NCBI GenBank assembly: GCA_016191165.1
Contig: JACPPF010000183.1
Location: 1-64,000 of the forward strand
From: Planctomycetota bacterium
GTDB lineage: Bacteria; Planctomycetota; Planctomycetia; Gemmatales; Gemmataceae
Direction: 5' to 3'
Length of the DNA stretch: 64,000 nucleotides
A program made the position numbers and the translations under genes. Shown one piece after another: positions 1 through 11,117 of the stretch; within the stretch, counting starts at the first letter, position 1, and each line of letters opens with the position of its first letter. The notes under the pieces were generated by a model, which had not been told where the DNA came from, searched no databases, and saw only the letters and a program-made list of their open reading frames with translations.

Positions 1-84
1 CCGCAACAACCGAACCTCGCGGCGCCACAAGAGCATCGTCGCTTCGCGACTCATCAAGCCTGCGAAGTGCCCCTGAAAAAAACT

Positions 85-432
85 TCAAGAAAAAGGGGAA
101 GAATCAGCGTGCGCGCTCTTGACCGGCGGGCCATGATATGAGTTGGGCGGATAGGCGATGTCGTCGTCAAAGCAGAAATAGAGGCAGGGTTCCGGGTGCA
201 GCTCAGTCCCCAGAATTTTGCCGGCGCCACCAAGGCCACCGAATTCGGAGGGCAGGAGCGGTACAATCTTGGGATTCTTCGGTAGCGTGGCTGGAAGTTC
301 CGTGTACTTGTCCAGATAGAGATAGAGTCGGTCAACCTGGGGCAGAATCGTCTCGATGGCAATGCCGACGGTGTGCACTCTCGTCGGCATGGTCGCCATG
401 CCACCTACGCGCTGAATGGTCTGTTCAAGCAT
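85..432 (-). pseudogene. Truncated glycosyltransferase-like gene
   Basis: The 115-residue frame begins like a family of nucleotide-sugar glycosyltransferases: a MATMPTR start-like motif at residues 12-18, then a QVDRLYLYLD segment and a DDDIAYPP motif near residue 90, the position of the metal-binding Asp motif in GT-A folds. Just after this motif the similarity stops, and the protein ends in a short unrelated tail. Members of such families normally continue for well over 100 further residues, and no frame in the remaining 84 bp to the window edge restores the homology. I read it as a 5' fragment of a broken gene. The start could be at 432 or at the internal ATG near 399. Assignment rests on motif memory only. 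Confidence 0.5.
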
Positions 433-592
433 CGGGTTTTCTTCTTGTTTGAGGTGAGATGATTTTACCGTGCGGCCAACGCTCTCGCAATCAACTGAGG
501 GCCATCAGAAGGAAATTTGTCGCGTGTCAAATAATATCTAAAATGCCCGCTCGTGAGGAACCTTCCCACAACCAACAAAAGGGAGCACGAAC

Positions 593-964
593 ATGCAACT
601 CGGCGCATTTTCCATCAGCCTGACCGTTCAGGACATTGAAGCATCGCGGCAGTTTTACGAGAACTTCGGCTTCACGGTCTTCGGCGGCGATGCGGAACAG
701 AACTGGCTGATCCTGAAGAACGGCGATACGGTCATCGGGCTGTTCAAGGATATGTTCGACAAGAACATGCTAACCTTCAACCCCGGATGGGACAGCAACG
801 CACAGCCGCTGCCCAGTTTCACGGATGTACGCGAACTCCAGCGGCGGCTCAAGGCGCGAGGCGTGGAACTGGTGACCGAGGCCGACGAAAGCACGACCGG
901 CCCCGCCAGCTTCATGGCCGTGGACCCGGATGGCAATCCGATTCTTGTCGATCAGCATGTTTGA
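593..964 (+). CDS. VOC (glyoxalase/bleomycin-resistance) family protein
   Basis: A 123-residue single VOC module: the N-terminal beta strand (GAFSISLTVQDIEASRQFYE) is followed by FGF, a central LILKNGDTVIGLF segment and a C-terminal MAVDPDGNPILVDQ signature. This is the usual layout of small dioxygenase/glyoxalase-like proteins that pair two beta-alpha-beta-beta-beta units around a metal. A GGGAGC ribosome binding site lies just upstream of the ATG. The gene stands alone, convergent with the porin gene. The substrate cannot be told from sequence; the equivalents of the usual metal ligands are only partly evident. Confidence 0.85.
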   Translation: MQLGAFSISLTVQDIEASRQFYENFGFTVFGGDAEQNWLILKNGDTVIGLFKDMFDKNMLTFNPGWDSNAQPLPSFTDVRELQRRLKARGVELVTEADESTTGPASFMAVDPDGNPILVDQHV

Positions 965-967
965 AAA

Positions 968-1021
968 CGAGCCTGCCGCGTAAGCAAAGATTTGTTTTCC
1001 TTCGCTTACGCATCAGGCTCG
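968..1021. terminator. Bidirectional hairpin terminator between convergent genes
   Basis: Inverted arms CGAGCCTG..GCGTAAGC (968-985) and GCTTACGC..CAGGCTCG (1004-1021) pair over 16 of 18 positions around an 18 nt T-rich loop. The hairpin sits between the ends of the VOC gene (+) and the porin gene (-), so it can serve both transcripts. No long T-tract follows on either strand. Confidence 0.55.
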
Positions 1022-1033
1022 GAAACGTATCAC

Positions 1034-2566
1034 TCAAAAATCGAGCTGGGCCCGAATCGCCAAGGTGTCAGTGCCGCTCGGCAAGCCCGAGCCGGGGCTG
1101 AGGAACGTGTGAATCCAATTCGCCTGGAACTTTGTGTACTGGTTCAAATACCAGTTCAGGCCCAGGGTAGTATCGGTCAATTCGTTGGCAAATCCCGGAT
1201 TCACGTTGTTGTGGAAGTTGGCGTAGGAATAGCGGAACGCCAGCTCCCACGCGCCGATGCCGCCGGCGCTGCTGAAATTATGCAAGGGCTTGACGCGGCC
1301 AAACACGGCGTTGTTTTTGTTGTACGGGCGTTGTTCGCCGGTGAGGAAATAGCCCACCTGGGCGTACATCGTCGGCAGGGTCGTGTAGTTGCCGTTTTGC
1401 AGACGGACGAAAGCATAGCGCACTTCGGACTGGGCATAGAGCGACCCCGCGGCGAAGGCGACTTCACCGTTGACCATTTGGGTGATGCTGGCAGGCAGGA
1501 CCCCGGTATCCACGAAGAACGGCACGTTGGTAATGACGGTGTTGCCCAGGCCGAGCGGGCCGAACTGGCCGCCGTATTCCGCCTGGTTGCGAAAGCGGAA
1601 GTTTCCGGTGGACGTATCGAGGTAGGTGTAATCCAGACCGACATGGACAAGGCGATGGTCTTCCTCGTCAAAGTAGGGCAGCGCGGTGATGCGTCCCGCC
1701 ATGCCATAACCACGGTCACCAGTCGAATTGCCGAAGAAGTCGGAGGGATAGCCGAAGCCATCGACGGCCCAGGTCACGGTTTTTTCTTCGTTGGCGTTGT
1801 GAAAGCCAACGGCCATCTGGCGGAAGGGGGCCAGGCCGAAGGTGATGCCACGTTCGATGAACTGAAGCTCGCGGACCGAGGTGAGTTCGTCCATGCCGAA
1901 GTTGACACGATATTGGCCGACGCGGACGTTGCCAAGAACGGGAAGCTTATGAACATCGAGCCAGACGTCCATGAAGCTCGGCCGGCCCGGGAAGGCGAAG
2001 TCCATTTCCAGCATGTAGCTGACGTTGTCCATGACATCGCCAACCGCAGCGAGGCGGGCGCGGCGGAAACCGCGATCGTCCTGGATGTTGCCAAGCGATT
2101 TCACACTATTGGCATCCTGGGCAAACCAGGCGAAATCGGCTTGAAAAAAGCCGGTCAACTTCACGGTCGGATAGCCCGGGGTCTTGGCGGCGTCAGCGGG
2201 ATTCAGAATGTCGGTGGAGCGCTTGCGATCGCCGAGGATGTCATAAAGCGGATAAGGCGAGGTGTAGCCGGGCGGCGGCATCGTGTCCACTTTTTTGGGT
2301 TCAACCTGTTGAACAGGCAACAGCCGAGCATCCCCAGAATTGACGACGCCTGCCTGGACCGGAAATCGCGGCGCCGCGATGTATTCCAGGTTTACTCGCG
2401 GCGCGGAAGGCTCACGTGAGTTGATCGGCCCAACCGCATCGGTAGGCTGGGGAGCGTCCGGCGCCACCTGAACCGGCATTCGCAGGTCCGGCGCCTGACC
2501 GCACGCCTGGCCGGCGACCGTGGACAAGATCATCAAAACCGAAAGCCAAAGTCTTTTGCCTGACAT
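1034..2566 (-). CDS. Outer-membrane porin, OprO/OprP (phosphate-selective porin) type
   Basis: A 510-residue protein with an N-terminal signal peptide (basic start, hydrophobic stretch to about residue 22, then AxG-type cleavage), a proline-rich linker of about 100 residues, and from about residue 133 a beta-barrel segment with alternating aromatic strands ending in aromatic/Asp residues. The TVKLTGFFQADF opening, the RRARL motif with YMLEMDF, and the C-terminal IRAQLDF ending on Phe are typical of the phosphate-selective porin O/P family. The final Phe is the usual Bam recognition residue. Planctomycete genomes carry many such porins, and the actual substrate is unknown. Convergent with the VOC gene. 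Confidence 0.85.
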   Translation of the reverse strand: MSGKRLWLSVLMILSTVAGQACGQAPDLRMPVQVAPDAPQPTDAVGPINSREPSAPRVNLEYIAAPRFPVQAGVVNSGDARLLPVQQVEPKKVDTMPPPGYTSPYPLYDILGDRKRSTDILNPADAAKTPGYPTVKLTGFFQADFAWFAQDANSVKSLGNIQDDRGFRRARLAAVGDVMDNVSYMLEMDFAFPGRPSFMDVWLDVHKLPVLGNVRVGQYRVNFGMDELTSVRELQFIERGITFGLAPFRQMAVGFHNANEEKTVTWAVDGFGYPSDFFGNSTGDRGYGMAGRITALPYFDEEDHRLVHVGLDYTYLDTSTGNFRFRNQAEYGGQFGPLGLGNTVITNVPFFVDTGVLPASITQMVNGEVAFAAGSLYAQSEVRYAFVRLQNGNYTTLPTMYAQVGYFLTGEQRPYNKNNAVFGRVKPLHNFSSAGGIGAWELAFRYSYANFHNNVNPGFANELTDTTLGLNWYLNQYTKFQANWIHTFLSPGSGLPSGTDTLAIRAQLDF

Positions 2567-2878
2567 CTCAACCTCCTCGGTTCAACCCGGTGCAGGCGCG
2601 CTTTCGCCCGTCAGACCTCCAAACCCAATGCACCCGCTCGGCATTCCTTGTTGGGTAGATGACCAAGTGCGATAAGAATTTTGATGAGGCCTGTCAAGCC
2701 CGAGTGAACGTCAAACACCTGCTCGCGGCTGGTTGTAACGGGCCGCGCGGTCAGGAAATGCGCACACGATCCGCGCTTTCACGACGGGCATGCCTCACCC
2801 CGGAATGACGGCGGATTTGCCGGCCTCGAAAGCTGCACCTATCATGGCATCTTCCACCCATTTTCCAGGATCAAAGAA

Positions 2879-3337
2879 ATGACCGACACCGGCATTCCCG
2901 CATCGATCACCAATCCCGATCACCTTTACGCTCCGGGGTCGATAACCTTTTTCGTCGATCTTCGCACCAGCAGGGTCGATTGCGAGGACCATCCCGCCCG
3001 ACACGCCGACATGCTCAACCGCGACGGTTGTGCGCTTGGGAAGAAATATCTAACAGCGGATCAGCATGATTTCGAGGGCATTCCGTTAACGCGATCCAAG
3101 GTGACCTATTTCGGAATCATCGCGGGCCGCTTTGCCTTCTGCCAGGGTCGATTGCTCATCAGCATCTGGAATGAGTTGGACGAGCAGACGGCTCGTAAGG
3201 CGATTCAGGCCCTGATCGAACATGTCCCCGCCGTGCGCGACAACCGGGCCATGGCATTCGTGACGACGCATGGGTACAAGAATGTCGCAAAATGGTTTCC
3301 GGTCGCCGAATCAGAAAGCGGTGCTGCCAGTTATTGA
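2879..3337 (+). CDS. Hypothetical protein
   Basis: A 152-residue frame from an ATG, not recognised. It has no signal peptide or membrane segment, a Cys/His-containing N-terminal third, and a helical stretch (DEQTARKAIQALIEHVP) in the second half. No strong ribosome binding site is visible and the start is uncertain. Gene status is supported by length, consistent third-position GC and absence of a better frame. It is flanked downstream by palindromic repeats. Confidence 0.5.
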   Translation: MTDTGIPASITNPDHLYAPGSITFFVDLRTSRVDCEDHPARHADMLNRDGCALGKKYLTADQHDFEGIPLTRSKVTYFGIIAGRFAFCQGRLLISIWNELDEQTARKAIQALIEHVPAVRDNRAMAFVTTHGYKNVAKWFPVAESESGAASY

Positions 3338-3408
3338 AATCTACCGCCTCAACTTTCCCGCACGATGCGGAACGCTCTTGGGGCAGCCGACATCGAGTGT
3401 TTGCTTCT

Positions 3409-3534
3409 CGCAAAGCCGCAAAGGACGCAAAGAAAGGCAGGAGAACTGAGGAACGAGGAATAAAAAACCAGGCGGGACATCCAGGCGATTCCCTCGCCTG
3501 AATCCCTTGGCGTCCTTTGCGCCTTTGCAAGAAC
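3409..3534. repeat. Palindromic intergenic repeat, GCAAAG/GGACG type
   Basis: The left arm (about 3409-3432, GCAAAGCCGCAAAGGACGC) is mirrored by the right arm (about 3509-3534, TCCTTTGCGCCTTTGC). Between them lies a purine-rich spacer and a smaller inverted pair around 3475-3500. It looks like a dispersed, non-coding REP-like element. Confidence 0.55.
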
Positions 3535-3616
3535 TCATGTTCTGGGTCCTCGGCGACCCGGTTGCGGCCGCGACGAGGCGCCCCGCCCAGCACCATCCCA
3601 ATCACGGCTTCCCACG

Positions 3617-3734
3617 CCGGCCCCGGGTAGTGGTACAATTTGAGGTAGGTCAGGCATTCTTGCCTGACAGAAGCCGCGAAACGTCAGGCTGGAAAGCCTG
3701 ACCTACGGCAACCTGTACCACCACCCGGCCCCGG
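3617..3734. repeat. Nested palindromic intergenic repeat
   Basis: Outer arms 3617-3637 and 3714-3734 (CCGG..CCGGGTAGTGGTACA against TGTACCACCACCCGG..CCGG) enclose an inner palindrome at 3645-3706 whose arms read GTAGGTCAGGC and GCCTGACCTAC. A nested structure like this is typical of REP/MITE-like elements. It ends about 75 bp before the ppdK start codon. Confidence 0.6.
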
Positions 3735-3810
3735 CGAACTTTGCCGGCAACTCTCTCTGTTCGTATACTTCCTTCAATTGTCAAGCAAATTCTCCTCACA
3801 GGGATCAAAA

Positions 3811-6468
<2,658 letters not shown>

Positions 6469-6528
6469 GTTCGATGCGGCGAGCCGAGCGGCGTAGATTG
6501 CCGATTGAATGGGAAGGAGTTTCCGCCA

Positions 6529-6812
6529 TGAAGACGCTGGCGCTCGAAAGGGAGAAGCGAACTCTCTCCGAGTTGCTTGCCAAGGAAAATGGGGCGGAGG
6601 TCATCTACCTGACCAGGAAGAGACGGCCAACTCACGCGCTGGTCCCCCTGGACGACATGGATCGCGAAGTCCTCGCCATCCGCGCCAACGCTGAGTTGAT
6701 GGCATACATCGACGCCTGCTCCGAGCGCGCCCGCAAGGGACCACGTAAAACCATCGAGCAAATCAGGGAGCAGTTTGGCATGCCGCGGACCAAACGCAAA
6801 GGGCGGTGGTGA
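6529..6812 (+). CDS. Small antitoxin-like protein (Phd/prevent-host-death type), orphan
   Basis: A 94-residue protein from an ATG preceded by AAGGAG at good spacing. The N-terminal part (TLSELLAKENGAEVIYLTRKRRPTHALVPLD) resembles the N-terminal strand-helix of Phd/YefM-like antitoxins, which place a gene-regulatory fold there and a toxin-neutralising tail at the C-terminus; here the tail is basic. No toxin-sized partner follows in the same operon. It is the first gene of the segment inserted between the two ppdK ends. It could also be an unrelated small DNA-binding protein. Confidence 0.6.
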
Positions 6813-6860
6813 TTGGGCTTGGCCGGAATCGAAAATGTTCTATGACACGTGCGATCCGAT

Positions 6861-7319
6861 ATGGCCAACATCTTTTGCAATAACTGCGGGCTAATCTTTG
6901 CCAGCCACATCGAGCCTTGCCCGCGCTGTAGGCGGTGTTGGCGGTGTGGATCAAAGTGCCCAGAAACATCGGACCGCTGCCCGATGGGTGGCCACGACAT
7001 GAGCGACGATGCCATCGCTGAGTTGGAGCAACGACTCGATCCGAGTTTGCCAAGGAATCAAAGGGCAATTGCCAGTTGCCAGTGGACGTGGGAAAATGGA
7101 CTGTTGATGGCGCGTCTCAACATTTGGGGCTACCTGGCCGTTGGGATTCTGGTTACTTCGTGTATTTTTCTGAAGGACCTGCTCATGGCCATCGGGATAG
7201 AGAACTTGTGGGTGCGCGTATTCATCGGCGCGGCTGCGTTCATGGTTTCCGGCTACGGGTTCTTGGCTTTTCTTCGAAGTGGATGGGCGAAAGGGCTGCT
7301 CCGTAGGCGCGAGTCGTAG
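6861..7319 (+). CDS. Zinc-ribbon membrane protein, unknown function
   Basis: A 152-residue protein starting at ATG 6861 (an in-frame GTG lies at 6849). The N-terminus has several Cys pairs (CNNC, CPRC, CWRC, CPETSDRC), suggesting two zinc ribbons, followed by a short acidic stretch and two hydrophobic segments (about LAVGILVTSCIFL and FIGAAAFMVSGYGFLAF). Second gene of the inserted segment. Function unknown; the double zinc ribbon plus two membrane spans suggests a membrane-tethered binding protein. Confidence 0.6.
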   Translation: MANIFCNNCGLIFASHIEPCPRCRRCWRCGSKCPETSDRCPMGGHDMSDDAIAELEQRLDPSLPRNQRAIASCQWTWENGLLMARLNIWGYLAVGILVTSCIFLKDLLMAIGIENLWVRVFIGAAAFMVSGYGFLAFLRSGWAKGLLRRRES

Positions 7320-7384
7320 CCGCGGCCGCAACCCCGACAGCGTCCAGTTTTTCACGAACCGACGATTGACGCTCGGAGATAGGC

Positions 7385-8899
7385 ATGCCGCGAAAACGAA
7401 GGACACGCGACGAACCCCCAGGCGATTCTCTGCCCGCGGCATTGTCGCGCAGTGTTCGCGACATTAATCCGTGGTGGAGCGAAGCTGAGCGTGTCCTGTT
7501 GCCGACGTTTAGGCGGTGGCTATTTCCACGCCTGCTAAAGTCCTTGAAGAATGGCATCGCGCCGGCTACGGTAATGCGAGGCCCCCGGCGCGTTGGCAAG
7601 ACAGTCCTGCTGCGCCAATTGATCGAGGCCCTGTTGGCCGACGGGGTGGAAGCGTCGCACATTTTATACGTTGCATTCGACGAACTGCCGACGATTCGCG
7701 GCTTGCAAGAACCCATTCTGGCAATTACGCGTTGGTACGAAACCGAAATCCTGGGTGAGACATTCAATCGAGCGGCTCGGAATAAGAAGCCCGCCTACGT
7801 TTTTTTTGACGAGGTCCAGAATCTTGACGCCTGGGCGCCCCAGATCAAACATTTTGTTGACAACCACACCGTCCGCGTGATGGTTACCGGAAGCTCTTCA
7901 CTGCGAATCGAAGCTGGGCGTGACAGTTTGGCGGGGAGAATATCTTCACTTGATCTCGGTCCGCTGCATCTGAGGGAAATTGCCGAATTGAGGTTTGGTC
8001 ATCGCATCGACGCCTATTGGACCGACAACGGTTCGGAAAAAATTGCAGACACCAAATTCTGGCAGGAAGCAAGGGAATTCGGGCAGGTTCACCAAGCCGC
8101 GCGCATAGAAGCATTTCGTGCATTCTCCGAACGAGGCGCCTACCCCGTCGCGCAGGGTCCGGCTGACCAGGAATGGAATGACATCGCCGCACATCTCACC
8201 GAAACGGTCGTAAAGCGGGCCATACAACACGATTTGCGCATGGGACCACGCAGCAGAAGGCGAGATGAGGGCCTCCTGGAAGAAGTATTCCGCCTTTGTT
8301 GCCGGTATGCGGGTCAATGCCCGGGGCAAGACGTATTTGTCCCAGAGATAAACCAAGCTCTGGGAGGCGGGATCGGCTGGCAACGGATATTGAGTTACTT
8401 GCGATTCCTCGACGGAACCCTGTTGGTAAACCTCATTCCACCGTTGGAACTGCGGCTCAAGCGGCGCAAGTCACCGCCCAAAATCTGCCTTTGCGATCAC
8501 GCCCTTCGAGCAAGCTGGCTACAGGAGATTATTCCGCTTGACCCGGACGTACTCGTCGAATCCTCGCACCTGGCCGATTTGGCAGGGCATCTTGCCGAGA
8601 GTACTTTGGGGTATTTCCTGAGTGGCATTCCCAATCTTGAGATCGCTCATTTTCCGCCGCGTGGCAATGAACCGGAAGTAGATTTTGTGATCACCGTGGG
8701 CACAAAGCGCATTCCGGTCGAAGTGAAATATCGCCGACAGATTCGATCCCATGACGATACGCTTGGCTTGCGGGCGTTTTTGGAGAAAACGGTTTATAAT
8801 GCGCCGTTCGGTTTGCTGGTAACGCAGAACGACGATGTCACAGTCGCCGATCCGCGAATTATTTCGATTTCCCTTTCTACGCTTCTTTGGACACGCTAG
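7385..8899 (+). CDS. AAA ATPase with C-terminal DUF4143 (AAA_14 family)
   Basis: A 504-residue P-loop ATPase. Walker A GPRRVGKT is at residues 66-73, Walker B with YVFFDEVQ near residue 140, and sensor-like [10 protein letters not shown] about 40 residues later. The C-terminal half fits DUF4143, with a restriction-endonuclease-like core (EVDFVI ... PVEVKYR, the E/D-(x)n-ExK pattern). Such proteins are widespread, patchily distributed and often sit in mobile or defence-associated DNA; their function is unsettled. The ATG is preceded by GGAG. It is noticeably less GC-rich than ppdK, consistent with acquisition. It is the last gene of the inserted segment; only 26 bp separate its stop from the second ppdK end. 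Confidence 0.85.
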   Translation: MPRKRRTRDEPPGDSLPAALSRSVRDINPWWSEAERVLLPTFRRWLFPRLLKSLKNGIAPATVMRGPRRVGKTVLLRQLIEALLADGVEASHILYVAFDELPTIRGLQEPILAITRWYETEILGETFNRAARNKKPAYVFFDEVQNLDAWAPQIKHFVDNHTVRVMVTGSSSLRIEAGRDSLAGRISSLDLGPLHLREIAELRFGHRIDAYWTDNGSEKIADTKFWQEAREFGQVHQAARIEAFRAFSERGAYPVAQGPADQEWNDIAAHLTETVVKRAIQHDLRMGPRSRRRDEGLLEEVFRLCCRYAGQCPGQDVFVPEINQALGGGIGWQRILSYLRFLDGTLLVNLIPPLELRLKRRKSPPKICLCDHALRASWLQEIIPLDPDVLVESSHLADLAGHLAESTLGYFLSGIPNLEIAHFPPRGNEPEVDFVITVGTKRIPVEVKYRRQIRSHDDTLGLRAFLEKTVYNAPFGLLVTQNDDVTVADPRIISISLSTLLWTR

Positions 8900-8925
8900 G
8901 CTCAGGCAAGGGGATGAAGGTGTCC

Positions 8926-9074
8926 TCTGTGGCGAACACGGCGGCGATCCCGATAGCGTCGTCTTCTGCCACCAGGTCGGCATGGATTACGTGAGCTGCT
9001 CGCCGTTCCGCGTGCCGATCGCACGGCTGGCGGCGGCGCAGGCGGCGCTGGGAGTGTCAGCACGCGACAAGTAG
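8926..9074 (+). pseudogene. Duplicated 3' end of ppdK (last ~48 codons)
   Basis: Reads [16 protein letters not shown] through to SARDK and a TAG stop in the ppdK frame, but has no start or upstream domains. It is identical to the ppdK C-terminus at protein level. A GNRA-loop terminator follows 34 bp later, as expected for the original end of ppdK. I infer that this is the displaced native end, and that the segment 6467-8925 entered together with, or next to, a replacement end. Confidence 0.9.
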
Positions 9075-9107
9075 ACACGCCAGGGATAACACGCGCGCAA
9101 CGCGAGG

Positions 9108-9130
9108 GCCGGGAGCAATCCTGGCTTTTT
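9108..9130 (+). terminator. Rho-independent terminator
   Basis: Stem GCCGGGA (9108-9114) pairs with TCCTGGC (9119-9125) across a GCAA tetraloop and is followed by TTTTT. It sits just downstream of the orphan ppdK 3' end, so it was probably the terminator of ppdK before the insertion. Confidence 0.75.
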
Positions 9131-9195
9131 GCGTTTTAACATTCATCGCCTCTCCTGGGCCCCAAATACTCCGCACGTTGAGAAATCGCACATTC

Positions 9196-9275
9196 GTTTA
9201 GCCGCGACCCTGACGGGAGCGCGGGCGCGCCCGTGCGTTATCCCGCTCGCGCTTCCTTTCGGGTCGCGGCGAAAC
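9196..9275. repeat. Palindromic repeat, GTTTAGCCGCGACCC family
   Basis: Arms GTTTAGCCGCGACCC (9196-9210) and GGGTCGCGGCGAAAC (9261-9275) bracket a GC-rich centre. The same arm sequence recurs at 21682-21770. The surrounding gap 9133-9582 otherwise shows no credible gene; the open frame there is produced by the GC-rich repeat. Confidence 0.7.
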
Positions 9276-9582
9276 GGGTCAAACCCTCCCGTGGGTGGTA
9301 AAAGATTCCCTGTGCGTTTTCGCACTGCGCCCCTGGTCATTTCAGGAAATGCCGACCGGCCCCGCCGGGATCCCCGTTTGGCAAAACAGCGTAACTGCCA
9401 AATAAATAATACGTTGCAGCTTTGGCCCTGCCGGGAAGGTTGCGGCATGGGATGTGCCACAGGAACCCAGGGATTATCAGCCGCCCATGTCAAGGGAATC
9501 GCGGCGCCGGCGGATTGGCCGACCGCTTACTTCCGCTGATGGCTTAAATTGAGTAGGACCACAATTTGCGGAGGAACAAACC

Positions 9583-9984
9583 ATGATCGACTTCAGAAAA
9601 ACGGAAAACGCCATCCTCGCGAACGGGCGGGTCGATGGCCCGGAACTCAAGAACCTGCGGCAGGACGTCTACGCGGGCGGCACGGTCGGACGCGTGGAGG
9701 CCGACTTTCTCGTTGCCTTGCGCAAGCGAGTGCAACACCGGACCCCGGCCTTCGACCAGTTCTTTTATCAGGCCATCAAGGACCACATCCTGGCGGACGG
9801 CCGGATTGACGCCGAAGAAACCGCCTGGCTGCGGCAAATGCTGGACGCCGACGGCAACATCAAGGATGAAGAGCGTAAGCTCCTCCACGAACTCAAAGGC
9901 GAAGCCAAGGCGGCGTGCGAGGAGTTCGGGGTGTTGTTCAGGCAGTGCATGAAGCAGGCGCCGGAGCAGCACACCTGTGGATAG
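9583..9984 (+). CDS. TerB-like/EF-hand-like small acidic helical protein
   Basis: A 133-residue cytosolic, mainly helical protein with two similar segments: LANGRVDGPELKNLRQD near the N-terminus and LADGRIDAEETAWLRQML about 60 residues later, with a third DADGNIKDEERKLL. The repeated xDGxID/xxE loops followed by helices recall TerB-type tellurite-resistance-associated domains or degenerate EF-hands. It ends with a small Cys-containing tail. GGAGG precedes the ATG. Function unknown. Confidence 0.65.
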   Translation: MIDFRKTENAILANGRVDGPELKNLRQDVYAGGTVGRVEADFLVALRKRVQHRTPAFDQFFYQAIKDHILADGRIDAEETAWLRQMLDADGNIKDEERKLLHELKGEAKAACEEFGVLFRQCMKQAPEQHTCG

Positions 9985-10105
9985 ACGACGTGGGGGTCCG
10001 GAGTGCGCCTCGTTGTGAACCAACGGTTGCCACGCGAATTTCCCGCTTGCTTTTCCTCGCCACCGCCTTAGGCTGATGGGGTCGTACCAATCGAGGACCC
10101 CCACG

Positions 10106-11101
10106 ATGACGTCCGTGGTAATGATTGCCGGCGATGGCATTGGACCGGAGGTGATGGCTGCCACGCGGCAAGTTCTGCAAGCCGCCGGCGCGCGCCTCGA
10201 CTGGGTCGAAGGCCACGCCGGTCTCGGCGCCATCGAACGGTTTGGCGATCCGCTTCCCGATCAAACCCTGGAACTCATCCGCAAGCACCGCGTCGCCATC
10301 AAGGGGCCTTGCACGACGCCCGTCGGCAAGGGGTTTCGTTCGATCAACGTTCGCCTGCGCAAGGAACTCGACCTCTTCGCCAGCCTTCGGCCCGTCAAGA
10401 CGTTGCCGGGCATCAAGGTTCCCTACACCAACGTCGATTTGATCGTGGTGCGAGAAAACACCGAGGGGCTTTACGCCGGCATGGAGCACGTCATCGTGCC
10501 GGGCGTGGTCGAGAGCCTGCGTCTGGTCACGCGCGACGCGGCAGAACGGATTTTGCGTTACGCCTTCGAGATGGCGCGCAACCTGGGGCGGCGCAAGGTA
10601 ACGGTCGTTCACAAGGCGAGTGTCCTGCCCTTGAGCGACGGCATGTTTTTGCGCATCGCCGACAGCATTGCCGACGATTACCCCTTCCTGGAATACCAGC
10701 AACAGACCATCGATCACGTGTCGCTCGACCTCGCCCTGGATCCGACCGCCTATGACGTCCTGGTGATGGAGAATCTGTTCGGCGACGTGATGAGCGACCT
10801 GTGCGCCGGCCTCGTGGGTGGGCTGGGCGTCGTGCCCGGCGCGAACATCGGCAAGCGCTATGCCGTATTCGAGGCCGTTCATGGAAGCGCGCCCGACATC
10901 GCGGGTAAGGGGCTGGCGAATCCGATCGCGCTGTTGCGTTCCGCCGCCATGATGCTGGACCACATCGGCCAGCGCGTCAGCGCCGAGCGCATCGAGCATT
11001 CGGTTCACCGCACGCTCGAAGCCGGAGTCGGCTTGACGGGCGACCTGGGTGGAAATGGCAACACCGTGAGCATCACGGCCCAGTTGATTGCGAATTTGTA
11101 A
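10106..11101 (+). CDS. NAD-dependent isocitrate dehydrogenase (catalytic-type subunit)
   Basis: A 331-residue beta-decarboxylating dehydrogenase. GDGIGPEV opens the protein; substrate residues lie in FRSINVRLRKELDLFASLRP (Ser, Asn, Arg, Arg), the catalytic Tyr in ENTEGLYAGME, the catalytic Lys in VHKAS, and the metal Asp in NLFGDVMSDLCAG. The coenzyme motif EAVHGSAPDIAGK, with Asp where NADP enzymes carry Lys, indicates NAD. It resembles IDH3-alpha-type enzymes; isopropylmalate dehydrogenase is the main alternative but the substrate loop fits isocitrate better. The ATG at 10106 is chosen over the in-frame ATG at 10076 because homologues start just before the GDGIGPE motif. A paralogue follows 16 bp downstream, suggesting a two-subunit enzyme. 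Confidence 0.85.
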   Translation: MTSVVMIAGDGIGPEVMAATRQVLQAAGARLDWVEGHAGLGAIERFGDPLPDQTLELIRKHRVAIKGPCTTPVGKGFRSINVRLRKELDLFASLRPVKTLPGIKVPYTNVDLIVVRENTEGLYAGMEHVIVPGVVESLRLVTRDAAERILRYAFEMARNLGRRKVTVVHKASVLPLSDGMFLRIADSIADDYPFLEYQQQTIDHVSLDLALDPTAYDVLVMENLFGDVMSDLCAGLVGGLGVVPGANIGKRYAVFEAVHGSAPDIAGKGLANPIALLRSAAMMLDHIGQRVSAERIEHSVHRTLEAGVGLTGDLGGNGNTVSITAQLIANL

Positions 11102-11117
11102 AAGGGCGGGAAACCCT

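Noticed and set aside
992-2419. 475-codon open frame on the + strand
   Set aside because: It is antisense to the convincing porin gene, and its composition is what mirror-strand GC-rich coding would give.
9129-9539. 136-codon open frame downstream of the ppdK fragment
   Set aside because: It is produced by a GC-rich palindromic repeat and the terminator region, with no family-like sequence and no ribosome binding site.
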